The notes beneath the pieces are model-generated. The model was not told the DNA's origin and made no database searches. It saw only the letters and a list, made by a program, of their open reading frames with translations. From NCBI GenBank assembly GCA_002731735.1, contig PCCM01000098.1:5134-15616 (forward strand): a stretch of DNA of 10,483 nucleotides, read 5' to 3'. Numbering within the stretch: the first letter of the stretch is position 1; every line of letters starts with the position of its first letter. This stretch comes from Gemmatimonadota bacterium (GTDB taxonomy: Bacteria; Gemmatimonadota; Gemmatimonadetes; Longimicrobiales; Gaopeijiaceae). Shown in pieces: positions 1 through 6,103 of the stretch. Made by a program: the position numbers and the translations under genes.

Positions 1-55
1 AGTCTCGCGAAGCTCACCCTCTGGGAGACTCCTCGCCATTACGTGGAGTACTCCG

Positions 56-646
56 GTGAGTAGCGATCTCTCGGGTGCCGCGTTCGAGGATCTGGTGGCT
101 GAAATGATCCGGCGGTTGGGTGACGACCCCGACCGGGAGGGGCTCAAGCGGACGCCCGAGCGAGTGGCGAAGTCCCTGGCGTTCCTCACTCAGGGTTACA
201 CGATGAAGTCCGACGACGTCATCAACGGGGCCCTCTTCGAGGAATGCCACCGGAACATGGTTCTGGTGAAGGACATCGAGATGTACTCGCTGTGCGAGCA
301 CCACATACTCCCTTTCTTCGGCAAGGTGCACATCGCCTACATCCCCAACGGCAAGATCGTGGGGCTATCCAAAACCGCCCGCCTGGTCGAGGTCTACGCT
401 CGCCGCCTTCAGGTGCAGGAGCGACTGACGGAGCAGATCGCCCAAGCGATCTGGGAGAAGGTCGAGCCGGAGGGAGTGGGCGTCGTGGTGGAGGCGTACC
501 ACCTCTGCATGATGATGCGGGGTGTACAGAAGCAGAACTCGAAGACCATTACGTCCGCCATGCGGGGGTCGTTTCTCGAAGAGCAAATGACCCGCGACGA
601 GTTCCTCCGGCTCTGCATGGCCGATCACAATCCGCTCTCGCAGTAA
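56..646 (+). CDS. folE: GTP cyclohydrolase I (FolE)
   Basis: Converts GTP to 7,8-dihydroneopterin triphosphate, the first step of folate (and other pterin) synthesis, in the cytoplasm as a zinc-dependent homodecamer. The 196-residue product matches the type I family: residues 27-40 carry the REGLKRTPERVAKS stretch, CEHH lies at 80-83, and HLCMMMRG at 149-156. The expected zinc ligands are Cys80, His83 and Cys151; their 3- and 71-residue spacing equals that of the E. coli enzyme. GLSKTARLVE (103-112) and the SAMRG motif near the C terminus (167-171) are also typical. The start is GTG, preceded by GGAG at 45-48 with seven bases between. The frame stays open upstream to the window edge, so a longer N terminus cannot be fully excluded, but family length supports this start. 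The next gene begins about two bases after the TAA stop, which implies co-translation. Confidence 0.97.
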   Translation: MSSDLSGAAFEDLVAEMIRRLGDDPDREGLKRTPERVAKSLAFLTQGYTMKSDDVINGALFEECHRNMVLVKDIEMYSLCEHHILPFFGKVHIAYIPNGKIVGLSKTARLVEVYARRLQVQERLTEQIAQAIWEKVEPEGVGVVVEAYHLCMMMRGVQKQNSKTITSAMRGSFLEEQMTRDEFLRLCMADHNPLSQ

Positions 647-648
647 CC

Positions 649-1320
649 CTGCATATCCTGCTTACGGACCGGCTGATCTGTCCCCGCTGTGGGCCGGGGT
701 TCGGCCTGATCCTCATCGCCGATCGCCTCGAGAGCAGACGGGTGATCGAGGGATCGCTGGGATGTCCGAACTGTCGTGACCGTTTTCCCGTCGCAGGCGG
801 GTTCGGCGATTTGCGGCCCCCGCCGCGGAGCACCCTGGACGAGGTCGCTGACGTCGAGCCTCCAGCTTCTCCCTCGGCTATGGAGGTTGCCGCGCTCCTA
901 GGCCTCACCGACGGTCCGGGGAATGTGGCCTTGATCGGGGATGTGGCGGGGCACGCGACCGCGCTCGCCGGGTTGGTTCCGGGTATCGAGTTCATCGGCA
1001 TCGCTCCGGGTCTCCGTGGATGGGAGGAGGGAGAAGGTGTGAGCCGGCTGACCGCCGGAGCCTCCCTCCCGTTCAGCAACGGGAGTCTGCGTGGGGTCGG
1101 ACTCGTTGCGGAGGGTTCACCGAGTTCGGCTGCCAACCCATCGATGGCCGCGGAGTTGACTCGTGTGGTTGCCCGCGATGGACGGATTGCGGTTTGGGGT
1201 GCTGCTGGGCCAACGGCTGGGCCCGCGGTGCGCGAGTGGGAAGATGCCCTGAAAGCTGAGGGGCTGGATGTGCTCGCGTCCGAGGAGACAGCTGTGGTGG
1301 TCAGACAGGTGGCTCGCTAG
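649..1320 (+). CDS. Trm112-like zinc-ribbon protein with degenerate methyltransferase-like domain
   Basis: About 223 residues if translation starts at CTG 649. The N-terminal 60 residues form a Trm112/zinc-ribbon-like module with two CxxC pairs (Cys11/Cys14 in CPRC and Cys39/Cys42 in CPNC), which should bind one zinc. Residues 90-185 have the layout of a class I methyltransferase: a hydrophobic strand and turn at VALIGDVAGHA (93-103), a strand ending EFIGIAP (114-120), LPFSNGSLRGV (140-150) resembling the motif around the post-I acidic site, and AELTRVVARDGRIAVWG (168-184) resembling the strand 5 region of methyltransferase type 11 proteins. The SAM-binding glycine signature is poor, so it may not be an active methyltransferase. 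No ATG, GTG or TTG exists in frame between the folE stop and the first CxxC. The first internal ATG (residue 78) would remove the zinc domain. Substrate unknown; coupling to folE gives no firm clue. Confidence 0.75.
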   Translation: MHILLTDRLICPRCGPGFGLILIADRLESRRVIEGSLGCPNCRDRFPVAGGFGDLRPPPRSTLDEVADVEPPASPSAMEVAALLGLTDGPGNVALIGDVAGHATALAGLVPGIEFIGIAPGLRGWEEGEGVSRLTAGASLPFSNGSLRGVGLVAEGSPSSAANPSMAAELTRVVARDGRIAVWGAAGPTAGPAVREWEDALKAEGLDVLASEETAVVVRQVAR

Positions 1321-1422
1321 GAGGGTCATCGGCGAGAGGGCAGGGCCTCGTTGCGCCGAATTTGGGCCCCCCCTAACTTCGCTGGGAATGGATACATCTG
1401 TCTCTTTCTGAGCTTCCTTTCC

Positions 1423-1887
1423 ATGGCATGGTGGAACAAGCTTTTCGGCGATTCCGGTCCGAGCGATCAAGCCGCTTACTACGACGAGGGCCTCGCGCTC
1501 ATCGCGGAGGACAAGACCCATGAGGCCCTGACGTCCTTCCGTTTGGCACTGAAGGCGTCCCCCGGTGATGTCGTGGTGCTCCAGCAGATCGCGATGGCCT
1601 ACACACGAATCGGGATGACGGAGGAGGCGGAAAAGACCTATCGGCACGTTCTGCAAAAGGACCCGCAAGCTGCGGGAGCCCACTATGGGTTGGCGTTCCT
1701 GCTTGCCCGGAGCGGACGCGAGCAGGAGGCTGTTCCCCATCTGCGCGCATTCCTCGAGAACGCCCCAGCGGGGCAGGAAGCCTCGGAGCATGTTTCGCAT
1801 GCTCGCGAAACGCTGGCTGGTCTGACCGGGGAGGCGGGGCGAGGGGGGCAGGCGGGGCGGTCCGAGGGCCGCGATGAGCCCGCCTAG
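1423..1887 (+). CDS. Small TPR-repeat protein
   Basis: A 154-residue protein with about three tetratricopeptide repeats, at roughly residues 17-50 (DEGLALIAEDKTHEALTSFR), 51-84 (IAMAYTRIGMTEEAEKTYRH) and 85-118 (YGLAFLLARSGREQEAVPHL). Each shows the usual small/large residue pattern and the end-of-repeat acidic-proline turn (KDP at 79-81). TPRs form helical scaffolds for protein-protein contacts; the partner is unknown. Residues 135-154 are a low-complexity Gly/Arg/Glu tail. ATG 1423 (MAWWNKLFG) was chosen because it gives a compact TPR protein. A TTG at 1351 in the same frame would add 24 residues with a hydrophobic stretch (YICLFLSFL) that could act as a membrane anchor, so this start is uncertain. 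The gene overlaps the OsmC start by 14 bases. The DNA encoding its C terminus is unusually structured (see separate entries). Confidence 0.85.
   Translation: MAWWNKLFGDSGPSDQAAYYDEGLALIAEDKTHEALTSFRLALKASPGDVVVLQQIAMAYTRIGMTEEAEKTYRHVLQKDPQAAGAHYGLAFLLARSGREQEAVPHLRAFLENAPAGQEASEHVSHARETLAGLTGEAGRGGQAGRSEGRDEPA
1762..1812 (+). other. Two perfect hairpins inside the end of the TPR gene
   Basis: GCCCC at 1762-1766 pairs with GGGGC at 1770-1774 around a 3-base loop (AGC). GTTTCGC at 1792-1798 pairs with GCGAAAC at 1805-1811 around a 6-base loop, with a possible extra U-G pair (1791/1812). Both pairings were checked base by base. They lie in coding sequence and are not followed by a T-run, so they are not standard terminators. 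They stand just upstream of a G-quadruplex motif and the next gene's ribosome binding site. They could slow ribosomes or tune expression of the following gene, or arise by chance in GC-rich coding DNA. Confidence 0.45.
1828..1857 (+). other. Putative G-quadruplex motif on the mRNA-like strand
   Basis: Four G-runs lie in a row: GGGG 1828-1831, GGGG 1836-1839, six Gs at 1843-1848 and GGGG 1854-1857. The loops are AGGC, CGA and CAGGC (4, 3 and 5 bases). This meets the usual four-tract, short-loop definition of a G-quadruplex. The Gs are on the coding strand, so the RNA could fold as well as the displaced DNA strand. The motif ends 16 bases before the OsmC ATG and 6 bases before its probable ribosome binding site (GAGGG 1864-1868). 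It encodes the Gly/Arg-rich tail of the TPR protein. Confidence 0.5.
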
Positions 1888-2287
1888 AAACGGAGTCCTC
1901 CGCTGGACGGGAGAGGGCCTGACGTTTTCCGGACAGGTCGGATCCGGACCCATAGTTACCATCGACAGTGATGCGAAGGCCGGTCCGTCTTCGACGGATT
2001 CCCTCCTTCTGGGCCTCATGGGGTGCATGAGTATCGATGTGCTGATGATCCTTCAGAAGGGACGGGTCACGGTGAACTCCCTCGAGACACGAGTAGAGGC
2101 CGAGCGGGCTCCCGAAGCTCCGAAATACTTCACGCGAGTGCGCCTTACGTTCTCACTGGACGGTCCTTTGCCGGAGGAGCGCTCGAAGGTGGGTCGGGCC
2201 ATCGAGCTCTCGCGCGATAAATACTGCAGCGTGTTTCACTCCCTTCGCCCGGATCTCGAGTTCGAAACCGTTGTCGAAGGCATGTGA
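1874..2287 (+). CDS. OsmC-family protein
   Basis: A 137-residue protein of the OsmC/Ohr/YhfA superfamily, whose members reduce organic hydroperoxides with a reactive cysteine pair, or in some branches have unknown roles. Both signature cysteines are present: Cys51 in LLLGLMGCMSIDV and Cys118 in RDKYCSVFHSL. The N-terminal strand (VLRWTGEGLTFSG) and the DSLLLGLMGC helix are typical. An expected conserved helix-strand sequence follows (LETRVEAERAPEAPKYFTRV, 70-89). The SRDKYCSV form at the second cysteine resembles the YhfA-like branch more than classical Ohr, so peroxidase activity is likely but not certain. The ATG overlaps the upstream TPR gene by 14 bases and is preceded by GAGGG at 1864-1868 with five bases between. 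The acyl-CoA synthetase ATG lies four bases beyond its stop. Pairing with a lipid enzyme would fit a role against lipid hydroperoxides, which is inference. Confidence 0.9.
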   Translation: MSPPRNGVLRWTGEGLTFSGQVGSGPIVTIDSDAKAGPSSTDSLLLGLMGCMSIDVLMILQKGRVTVNSLETRVEAERAPEAPKYFTRVRLTFSLDGPLPEERSKVGRAIELSRDKYCSVFHSLRPDLEFETVVEGM

Positions 2288-2291
2288 CGGC

Positions 2292-4157
2292 ATGAGTGCC
2301 GTCGACCACACTTCCCATCCGGCGTACGACCAGGATGATCTGCCCCCAGGAACGCTGGCCGAACTCTTTCTTACGGCGGTCGAGAAGCATGGGGACCGCC
2401 TGGCCTATCAGTATTTTCCCGACGAGGGCCGCCACCTGGAGGGCATCACCTTCGACGAGGTCTACGAAATCGTGAGCGCCGCGGCGGCAGGTCTCCAGGC
2501 GTTGGGCCTGGGCTCTGGGGACAAGGTGGCGATTCTTGCGGAGAATTCCCCGGAGTGGGCACTCGCCGATTTTGCGTGTCTGTGTGTTGGCATTCTCGAC
2601 GTGCCCATCTATAGCACGCTGACGATTTCCCAGGTCGCCTACATCCTGAAAAATTCCGAGGTGCAGTTGGTGTTCGTCTCGGATATCAGTCAGGTGCGGA
2701 AGGTTCTGGAGGCGAGTCGGCAGATCGAGCGTGACGTCAGGGTGGTGATGTTCGGCTCTACGGAGCCGCCCGAGGACGGCGTACTGGAATGGCGAAACTT
2801 CCTGGAACACGGACGGAACGCCGCGGTGGATTCTGATAAGGCCTTTCGGGCCAAGGCCCTCGAGGCCGGTCCGGAGGACGTGGCGACGATCCTATATACG
2901 TCGGGCACCACCGGGGATCCGAAGGGAGTGATGCTGACGCACCACAACATCTCTAGCAATGTGCGGTCGATAACTCGGATTTTGCCGAGCACAACGGGTG
3001 ACACGTCGCTCGTGTTCCTTCCTCTATCGCACGTGTTTCAGAGGACGGGTTCCTACTTCCACTTCTCCTGTGGTGTCATCCAGACGTTCGCCCATTCGAT
3101 GTTCACGGTGGCCGAGGACCTCATGGTTGTACGTCCGAATCTTGCCAACTCGGTCCCCCGGCTCTACGAGAAGATGTACAACACGATCATGGAGGCGCGG
3201 GGCATCAAGAAGAAGGTCGTGCAGTGGGCTCGGAAGGTCGGTGAAGCGTGGGCGGACGAGAAGTTGGCGGGGCGGGAACCGAGCGGTGCAGTCAAGTTCA
3301 TGTACGCCATCGCTGACTTTTTGGTATTCCGACAAATCAGATCGGCGATGGGTGGTCGGGTGCGATACTTCGTGAGCGGAGGGGCCCCCCTCGCTCCGGC
3401 GATCAACAGATTCTTCTTCTCCGCGGGGATTCCGATCTACGAGGGTTATGGACTCACTGAGACGAGTCCCGGGACGAACTTCAATACGCCGGAGCACTTC
3501 AGGATCGGTACGGTCGGAAGGCCGATTCCTGGTACCGAAATCCGCATCGGTGAGGGTGGAGAGATTCTGGTCCGAGGGCCCCAGGTAATGAAGGGTTACT
3601 ACGAGATGCCCGAGGCCACGGCGAAGGCCATCGATGCGGACGGCTGGTTCTACACCGGAGACGTGGGGGAAATCGATGAGGACGGATTTCTCAGGATCAC
3701 CGATCGCATCAAGGACATCATTGTTACCGCTGGCGGCAAGAACGTTGCGCCGCAACCGATCGAGAACAGATTGAAGGGTGATGACTTCATCGAGCAGGCG
3801 GTCATGCTCGGTGATCGCCGCAGCTATTGTGTTGTGCTTGTGGTGCCGGGTTTTCCCAACCTCGAAGCCTGGGCGCGAAAGAGTGGGATCAGTGCTCTCG
3901 ACAAGAAGTTGCTACTGGAGTCAAAGCCGGTGCAGGAGTATATGGAGGCCAGGGTCCAGGCCCGCCTCGATGACTTGGCCAAATATGAGAAGCCGAAAAA
4001 GATCGGTCTCATTGCAGCTCCGTTCACGGTCGAGGACGGCACGCTCACACCTACACAGAAGGTCAAGAGAGGGGTGGTCGAGGAGAAGTATCGAGATCTC
4101 ATCGACGCCTTCTACGAGGAAGAGAACTTCGACCAGACCGTCTTCGTGGAGGTGTGA
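2292..4157 (+). CDS. Long-chain fatty acid--CoA ligase (AMP-forming)
   Basis: Activates a fatty acid to acyl-AMP and then acyl-CoA, for beta-oxidation or lipid synthesis, probably at the inner face of the membrane. The 621-residue product has the complete ANL-superfamily motif series: P-loop YTSGTTGDPKG (202-212), YEGYGLTET (383-391), YTGD (454-457, with the adenosine-ribose-binding Asp457), DRIKD (471-475), GGKNVAPQPIENRL (481-494) and the catalytic C-terminal lysine in TPTQKVKRG (Lys590). The 621-residue length and the long insertion around 295-335 match the long-chain FadD15-like group rather than short-chain acetyl-CoA synthetases. ATG 2292 was chosen over an in-frame TTG 21 bases upstream, since GAAGG at 2276-2280 fits it. 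Its stop overlaps the CutA ATG by one base (TGATG). Chain-length preference cannot be read from the sequence. Confidence 0.96.
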   Translation: MSAVDHTSHPAYDQDDLPPGTLAELFLTAVEKHGDRLAYQYFPDEGRHLEGITFDEVYEIVSAAAAGLQALGLGSGDKVAILAENSPEWALADFACLCVGILDVPIYSTLTISQVAYILKNSEVQLVFVSDISQVRKVLEASRQIERDVRVVMFGSTEPPEDGVLEWRNFLEHGRNAAVDSDKAFRAKALEAGPEDVATILYTSGTTGDPKGVMLTHHNISSNVRSITRILPSTTGDTSLVFLPLSHVFQRTGSYFHFSCGVIQTFAHSMFTVAEDLMVVRPNLANSVPRLYEKMYNTIMEARGIKKKVVQWARKVGEAWADEKLAGREPSGAVKFMYAIADFLVFRQIRSAMGGRVRYFVSGGAPLAPAINRFFFSAGIPIYEGYGLTETSPGTNFNTPEHFRIGTVGRPIPGTEIRIGEGGEILVRGPQVMKGYYEMPEATAKAIDADGWFYTGDVGEIDEDGFLRITDRIKDIIVTAGGKNVAPQPIENRLKGDDFIEQAVMLGDRRSYCVVLVVPGFPNLEAWARKSGISALDKKLLLESKPVQEYMEARVQARLDDLAKYEKPKKIGLIAAPFTVEDGTLTPTQKVKRGVVEEKYRDLIDAFYEEENFDQTVFVEV

Positions 4158-4528
4158 TGCCGGGCACAGATGTCGTCACTGTCTTCGTCACGGCGCCGGG
4201 GAAGGAGCCGGCACTGGCGCTGGCTCGCCAGGTCGTGGAAGAGTCACTGGCCGCGTGTGGCAACGTGATACCGAACGTCACGTCTGTTTTTCGCTGGGAC
4301 GAAAAGGTGAACGTCGAAGAAGAAGTTCTACTTATGTTGAAAACCAGTGCTGTAAAGAGCCCGGCGCTCATCGCCCGGGTCGCGGAGCTTCATACGTACG
4401 AGGTGCCCGAGGTATTGTCAGTTCCCGTGGAAGATGGGTTTGGTCCGTACCTCGATTGGGTGCACGAATGTACGTCGGGAGAGGCGCCTCCTGCGCCGTC
4501 GGTGGAGAAGTTTGATGGCCGACAGTAG
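4157..4528 (+). CDS. cutA: CutA-family divalent-ion tolerance protein
   Basis: A 123-residue protein of the CutA1 family, small trimeric ferredoxin-like-fold proteins linked to copper/divalent cation tolerance and often considered signalling-like relatives of PII proteins; the exact biochemical role is unsettled. Family signatures are LAACGNVIPNVTSVFRW (31-47), an acidic VNVEEEVLLMLKT stretch (51-63), and LHTYEVPEVLSVPVEDGFG (79-97), followed by YLDWV (98-102). Cys34 sits in the AACGN position seen in many members. The start is the ATG at 4157, overlapping the TGA of the acyl-CoA synthetase by one base; GGAGGT at 4148-4153 lies close in front. A GTG at 4154 is an alternative that adds one residue. 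The last 14 bases overlap the next TPR gene. Translational coupling on both sides places CutA firmly in this operon. Confidence 0.95.
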   Translation: MPGTDVVTVFVTAPGKEPALALARQVVEESLAACGNVIPNVTSVFRWDEKVNVEEEVLLMLKTSAVKSPALIARVAELHTYEVPEVLSVPVEDGFGPYLDWVHECTSGEAPPAPSVEKFDGRQ

Positions 4529-5222
4529 TTCTGAGCAGGATCGGCCCTGGGACGACCTCCCCGAGTCGGAGGCTTCCCAAGCGGACATCCTCGACCCCGA
4601 CGTCCCCCCCAACCCGAAGCGGCTTGCCCGTGCATTTCGCCAGTTCCGGGAGGGCCGGGGCCGGGAGGCTGTGGACATTTACCGCGACATCATGAGGCCC
4701 TACGAGACCCCTCTGCTGGCGCATATCAATCGTGGCTTACGGCACTATGAGCACGGCCGTCATGAGTCGGCGATCGAAGAGTTCCTCGCGGCGGAAAAGC
4801 TGGACCCCGAAAACGTCGAGAACCTGGCTCACTTGGCAACAGCATACGGGGCGCTGAGCCAGTTCGGGGAAGCGGATGAGGCCATCAACACGGCCATTCG
4901 CCTCGATCCCCTGAACGTTGAGGTGCGAGTTGGTGAGGCGATTCTCGCGTTCCGGAAGGGCCTTTACGCCGCCGCGGAGGTACAGCTCAAAGCGATTTGC
5001 ATACAGGATTCGTCTCACGGGCCGGCCCATTTTTACCGTGGCGAGGTCCTCAACCGGCTCGGTCGCGTCGACGAAGCGCTGAAAGTCATGGAACGGGCCG
5101 TTCAGCTCCAGCCGGGGAACTGGCGCGCTTACCACACGCTCGGGATGTTGTTCGACCGCAAGGACGACCGTGAGCGGGCCTCGGAGATGTACCGGCATGC
5201 GAGAGAGTTGAACCGTTTGTGA
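4515..5222 (+). CDS. TPR-repeat protein
   Basis: A 235-residue protein with an acidic, disordered-looking N terminus (residues 1-30) and about six tetratricopeptide repeats covering 34-235. Clear repeat units end in the LDP/LQP turn: AIEEFLAAEKLDPEN (86-100), AINTAIRLDPLNVE (123-136) and ALKVMERAVQLQPGN (188-202), with further units around 136-169 and at the C terminus (ASEMYRHARELNRL). No signal peptide or membrane segment is visible, so it is probably cytoplasmic and acts as a protein-binding scaffold. The ATG overlaps the CutA gene by 14 bases and has GGAG at 4504-4507, seven bases in front. It is longer than the first TPR protein in the same operon; the two share only the repeat type. Binding partner not recognisable. 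Confidence 0.93.
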   Translation: MADSSSEQDRPWDDLPESEASQADILDPDVPPNPKRLARAFRQFREGRGREAVDIYRDIMRPYETPLLAHINRGLRHYEHGRHESAIEEFLAAEKLDPENVENLAHLATAYGALSQFGEADEAINTAIRLDPLNVEVRVGEAILAFRKGLYAAAEVQLKAICIQDSSHGPAHFYRGEVLNRLGRVDEALKVMERAVQLQPGNWRAYHTLGMLFDRKDDRERASEMYRHARELNRL

Positions 5223-5225
5223 TCG

Positions 5226-5259
5226 ACGTATGCCGTGAAGATCTGGTCACGGCCGACGT
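5226..5259 (+). terminator. Hairpin after the TPR gene, possible terminator
   Basis: GCCGTGA (5232-5238) and TCACGGC (5247-5253) form a perfect 7-bp stem around an 8-base loop. ACGT at 5226-5229 and 5256-5259 can add four pairs beyond a small internal loop. The structure starts four bases after the TPR gene stop at 5222. No T-run follows, so a classical intrinsic terminator is not shown. It could be a weak or factor-assisted terminator, or an mRNA-stabilising stem between operon and the next gene. Confidence 0.35.
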
Positions 5260-5322
5260 GCAGTGCATTCTTCGCTCTGTGGGTTCGAGGCCGGAGCCTT
5301 TGACGGTTGTCGGCAGAGAAAT

Positions 5323-5328
5323 AAGGAG
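5323..5328 (+). promoter_or_regulatory. Ribosome binding site of the TerB-like gene
   Basis: AAGGAG six bases before ATG 5335. This strong site decides the start over in-frame upstream candidates such as the ATG-less extension from 5263. Confidence 0.75.
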
Positions 5329-5334
5329 AAGTCC

Positions 5335-5802
5335 ATGTTAGGTGCGATCCGGTCTTTTTTCGGTGCATCGATGGCGCCGGAGTCACCGGAGGAGGAGGTA
5401 GGAGAGCAGGACGTCCGTCTGGCCGCGTGTGCTTTGTTGATCGAGATCGCGTATGCCGACGAGGAGTTCACGGAGGACGAAGAGCAGCATCTCGTGTCGG
5501 CAATGCGCCGGCAGTATGGGCTTGAGGAGGAGGAGGCCGACCAGCTCCTCGAATTGGCCGACAAAGCACGCGCTTCTGCCGTCGACCTTTGGCAATTCAC
5601 GAAGCTGATCAAACAAAACTATTCTCTTGGCCAAAAGATGGTGTTGGTCGAGGTGATGTGGGGTCTGGTATATGCGGACGGGCAGCTATCGAGTCATGAG
5701 GAGTCTCTGATGCGCCGAGTGTGCCATCTCCTCGACCTCGCGCCGGGTCATCTGGCCGACGTTCGAAAGAGGGTGGAGAGCGGAAGGGACGAGTCCGAGT
5801 AG
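5335..5802 (+). CDS. TerB-family (tellurite-resistance-like) protein
   Basis: A 155-residue, acidic, all-helical protein resembling the TerB superfamily. Two halves carry the family's acidic motif: ALLIEIAYADEEFTEDEEQHL (33-53) and VEVMWGLVYADGQLSSHEES (105-124). The YAD(E/G) positions (Asp42 and Asp115) and the glutamates six to seven residues on match the metal-linked acidic sites described for TerB-like proteins. Residues 63-100 link them with predicted helices. TerB domains occur in tellurite resistance operons and in many membrane-associated stress complexes, but no other ter gene is present here, so a tellurite role should not be assumed. The N-terminal segment MLGAIRSFFGASM could be an amphipathic helix. 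It stands 112 bases after the TPR gene, with a hairpin in between, so it may be transcribed separately. Confidence 0.85.
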   Translation: MLGAIRSFFGASMAPESPEEEVGEQDVRLAACALLIEIAYADEEFTEDEEQHLVSAMRRQYGLEEEEADQLLELADKARASAVDLWQFTKLIKQNYSLGQKMVLVEVMWGLVYADGQLSSHEESLMRRVCHLLDLAPGHLADVRKRVESGRDESE

Positions 5803-5854
5803 GATTCCCATGGGCCCCCCAGGAGTTCCCTCGGAGCCTCTCCCCAGCGACCCA

Positions 5855-5893
5855 TTGTAGCCCTAACCACCACAGTACATATTGAGCGTTAGG
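5855..5893 (+). promoter_or_regulatory. Possible promoter framed by an inverted repeat
   Basis: TTGTAG (5855-5860) and CATATT (5878-5883) are 17 bases apart, the usual sigma-70 spacing, with about three of six and four of six consensus matches. CCTAAC at 5862-5867 and GTTAGG at 5888-5893 form a perfect 6-base inverted repeat with a 20-base gap, bracketing the -10-like element. It lies 47-75 bases before ATG 5930, suggesting a regulated promoter for the two small membrane proteins. The match to consensus is modest, so this is a candidate only. Confidence 0.35.
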
Positions 5894-5929
5894 TCACGGC
5901 TTTCACTGCAAGGATTCGAGGCACAGAGC

Positions 5930-6076
5930 ATGGATCTTCTTCCGGGCGGCTACAACTTCATTCACGCCGTGTTTTGGGTCGTCATGGCACTGGTTGGTGT
6001 GGGTACGATGACAGTGGCCAATATTCTCGTGGCTGGCCTAGGCGTGCTATTCCTGGAGTCGGTCGGAAAGGCCTGA
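5930..6076 (+). CDS. Small membrane protein, unknown function
   Basis: A 48-residue hydrophobic protein. Residues 10-43 (starting NFIHAVFWVVMALVGVG and ending LVAGLGVLFLESV) are long enough for one extended or two closely packed membrane helices; the ends are short and hydrophilic. ATG 5930 was chosen because GAGG (5918-5921) lies eight bases in front. A TTG at 5882 in the same frame would add 16 residues without hydrophobic character. It is not a recognised family. It is in the same frame as the next gene, separated only by a TGA and nine codons. Confidence 0.6.
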   Translation: MDLLPGGYNFIHAVFWVVMALVGVGTMTVANILVAGLGVLFLESVGKA

Positions 6077-6103
6077 GCGTTTTCCAGTGATCCTCTTCCT
6101 CCG

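Noticed and set aside
244..648. Extension of the zinc-ribbon gene upstream through folE in another frame
   Set aside because: The added part overlaps all of folE out of frame and is compositionally a shadow frame; the zinc-ribbon start directly after the folE stop fits better.
1351..1379. Possible sigma-70 promoter: TTGCGC at 1351 and TAACTT at 1374, 17 bases apart
   Set aside because: Only about three of six bases match each consensus element, and spacing alone is weak evidence in GC-rich DNA. If real it would also argue against TTG 1351 as a start.
1117..2028. 303-residue minus-strand open frame opposite the TPR and OsmC genes
   Set aside because: It is rich in Arg/Pro without family motifs and lies opposite genes with clear family signatures, as expected from GC-rich codon bias.
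5300..5322. TTGACG at 5300-5305 as a -35 for the TerB-like gene
   Set aside because: No acceptable -10 lies 15-19 bases downstream, and the strong ribosome binding site occupies that place.
5807..5850. CCCATGGG and GGGCCC palindromes with C-runs after the TerB-like gene
   Set aside because: Short palindromes are common in GC-rich sequence. The C-runs are separated by loops of 7, 11 and 5 bases, too long for a good quadruplex call on the minus strand.
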